In this document: piece by piece, positions 12,427 through 12,473 of the stretch
How positions within the stretch are numbered: position 1 is the stretch's first letter
How the letters are laid out: each line of letters opens with the position of its first letter
Assembly: GCA_900554625.1 (NCBI GenBank)
Contig: USHP01000030.1
Location: 1 to 12,473, forward strand
From: an uncultured Eubacteriales bacterium
GTDB taxonomy: Bacteria; Bacillota; Clostridia; Oscillospirales; Oscillospiraceae
Direction: 5' to 3'
DNA: 12,473 nt
Translations under genes and position numbers: made by a program
The notes under the pieces: model-generated
The model's database searches: none
What the model saw: the letters and a program-made list of their open reading frames with translations, nothing else
What the model was told of the DNA's origin: nothing

Positions 12427-12473
12427 CACCCCATTTGTTAGACAGTATGATATACTATCTAACAGATGGGGTG
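12427..12473. promoter_or_regulatory. Imperfect inverted repeat at the window end, likely operator/promoter of the next gene
   Basis: CACCCCATTTGTTAGACAGTAT (12427-12448, in parts CACCCCAT, T, TGTTAGA, C, AGTAT) mirrors 12452-12473 with only two unpaired positions, 12435/12465 and 12443/12457, around a 3-nt centre. The core TTAGACAGTATGATATACTA resembles the paired half-sites bound by TetR-family repressors, and TATACT (12451-12456) could be a -10 box. GATGGGGTG at the end could be a ribosome site for a gene just outside. Cut by the window edge, so a terminator or mobile-element end cannot be excluded. Confidence 0.45.

Overview
The window looks like the chromosome of a Gram-positive anaerobe in Clostridia, most likely Oscillospirales (Ruminococcaceae/Oscillospiraceae-like). 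The evidence is moderate to high GC in coding DNA, strong AGGAGG-type ribosome sites with some TTG starts, class-typical riboswitches with intrinsic terminators, a SpoVB-like flippase, a lipoprotein-type solute-binding protein, and protein variants typical of that order (a rhomboid-like protein with a zinc tail, a double OB-fold SSB-like protein). I cannot name a genus. I see no tRNA, rRNA, CRISPR array, transposase or phage gene.

Layout. (1) 67-1215, minus strand: S-adenosylmethionine synthetase metK, read from a strong promoter at 1442-1469 through a SAM-I riboswitch (1324-1418) and an intrinsic terminator (1281-1313). (2) 1575-2444: an apparently protease-dead rhomboid-like membrane protein with a C-terminal zinc-binding tail, divergent from metK and closed by a strong terminator. 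(3) 2564-3875: a tandem OB-fold, SSB-like protein, then endonuclease III (nth) from its own promoter. (4) 3928-5418: a SpoVB/MOP-family lipid-linked oligosaccharide flippase whose ribosome site lies inside a hairpin. (5) 5528-8586: a promoter, a lysine riboswitch and terminator, then a complete polar amino acid ABC importer (lipoprotein binding protein, permease, ATPase) and a strong terminator. The riboswitch makes lysine the predicted substrate. (6) 8647-11330: a MarR repressor, a MATE efflux pump and a cytidylate-kinase-like P-loop protein. A perfect 18-bp palindrome lies in front of the pump and a 16/18 copy lies on the marR -10 box. (7) 11482-12394: a membrane-anchored VanY-type D,D-carboxypeptidase. 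The window ends inside a 47-nt imperfect inverted repeat that looks like the operator/promoter of a following gene.

How it fits together: two metabolite-sensing leaders (SAM, lysine) tune methyl-donor synthesis and lysine uptake. The MarR cassette looks like a self-contained inducible efflux unit. The rest is DNA maintenance (SSB-like, Nth) and envelope biology (flippase, carboxypeptidase). The least explained items are the rhomboid-like zinc protein, the kinase-like protein cotranscribed with the efflux pump, and the extra hairpins that follow the terminator in both riboswitch leaders. I do not see a clearly new multi-gene system. All functional statements come from motif recognition by eye, with no database search.
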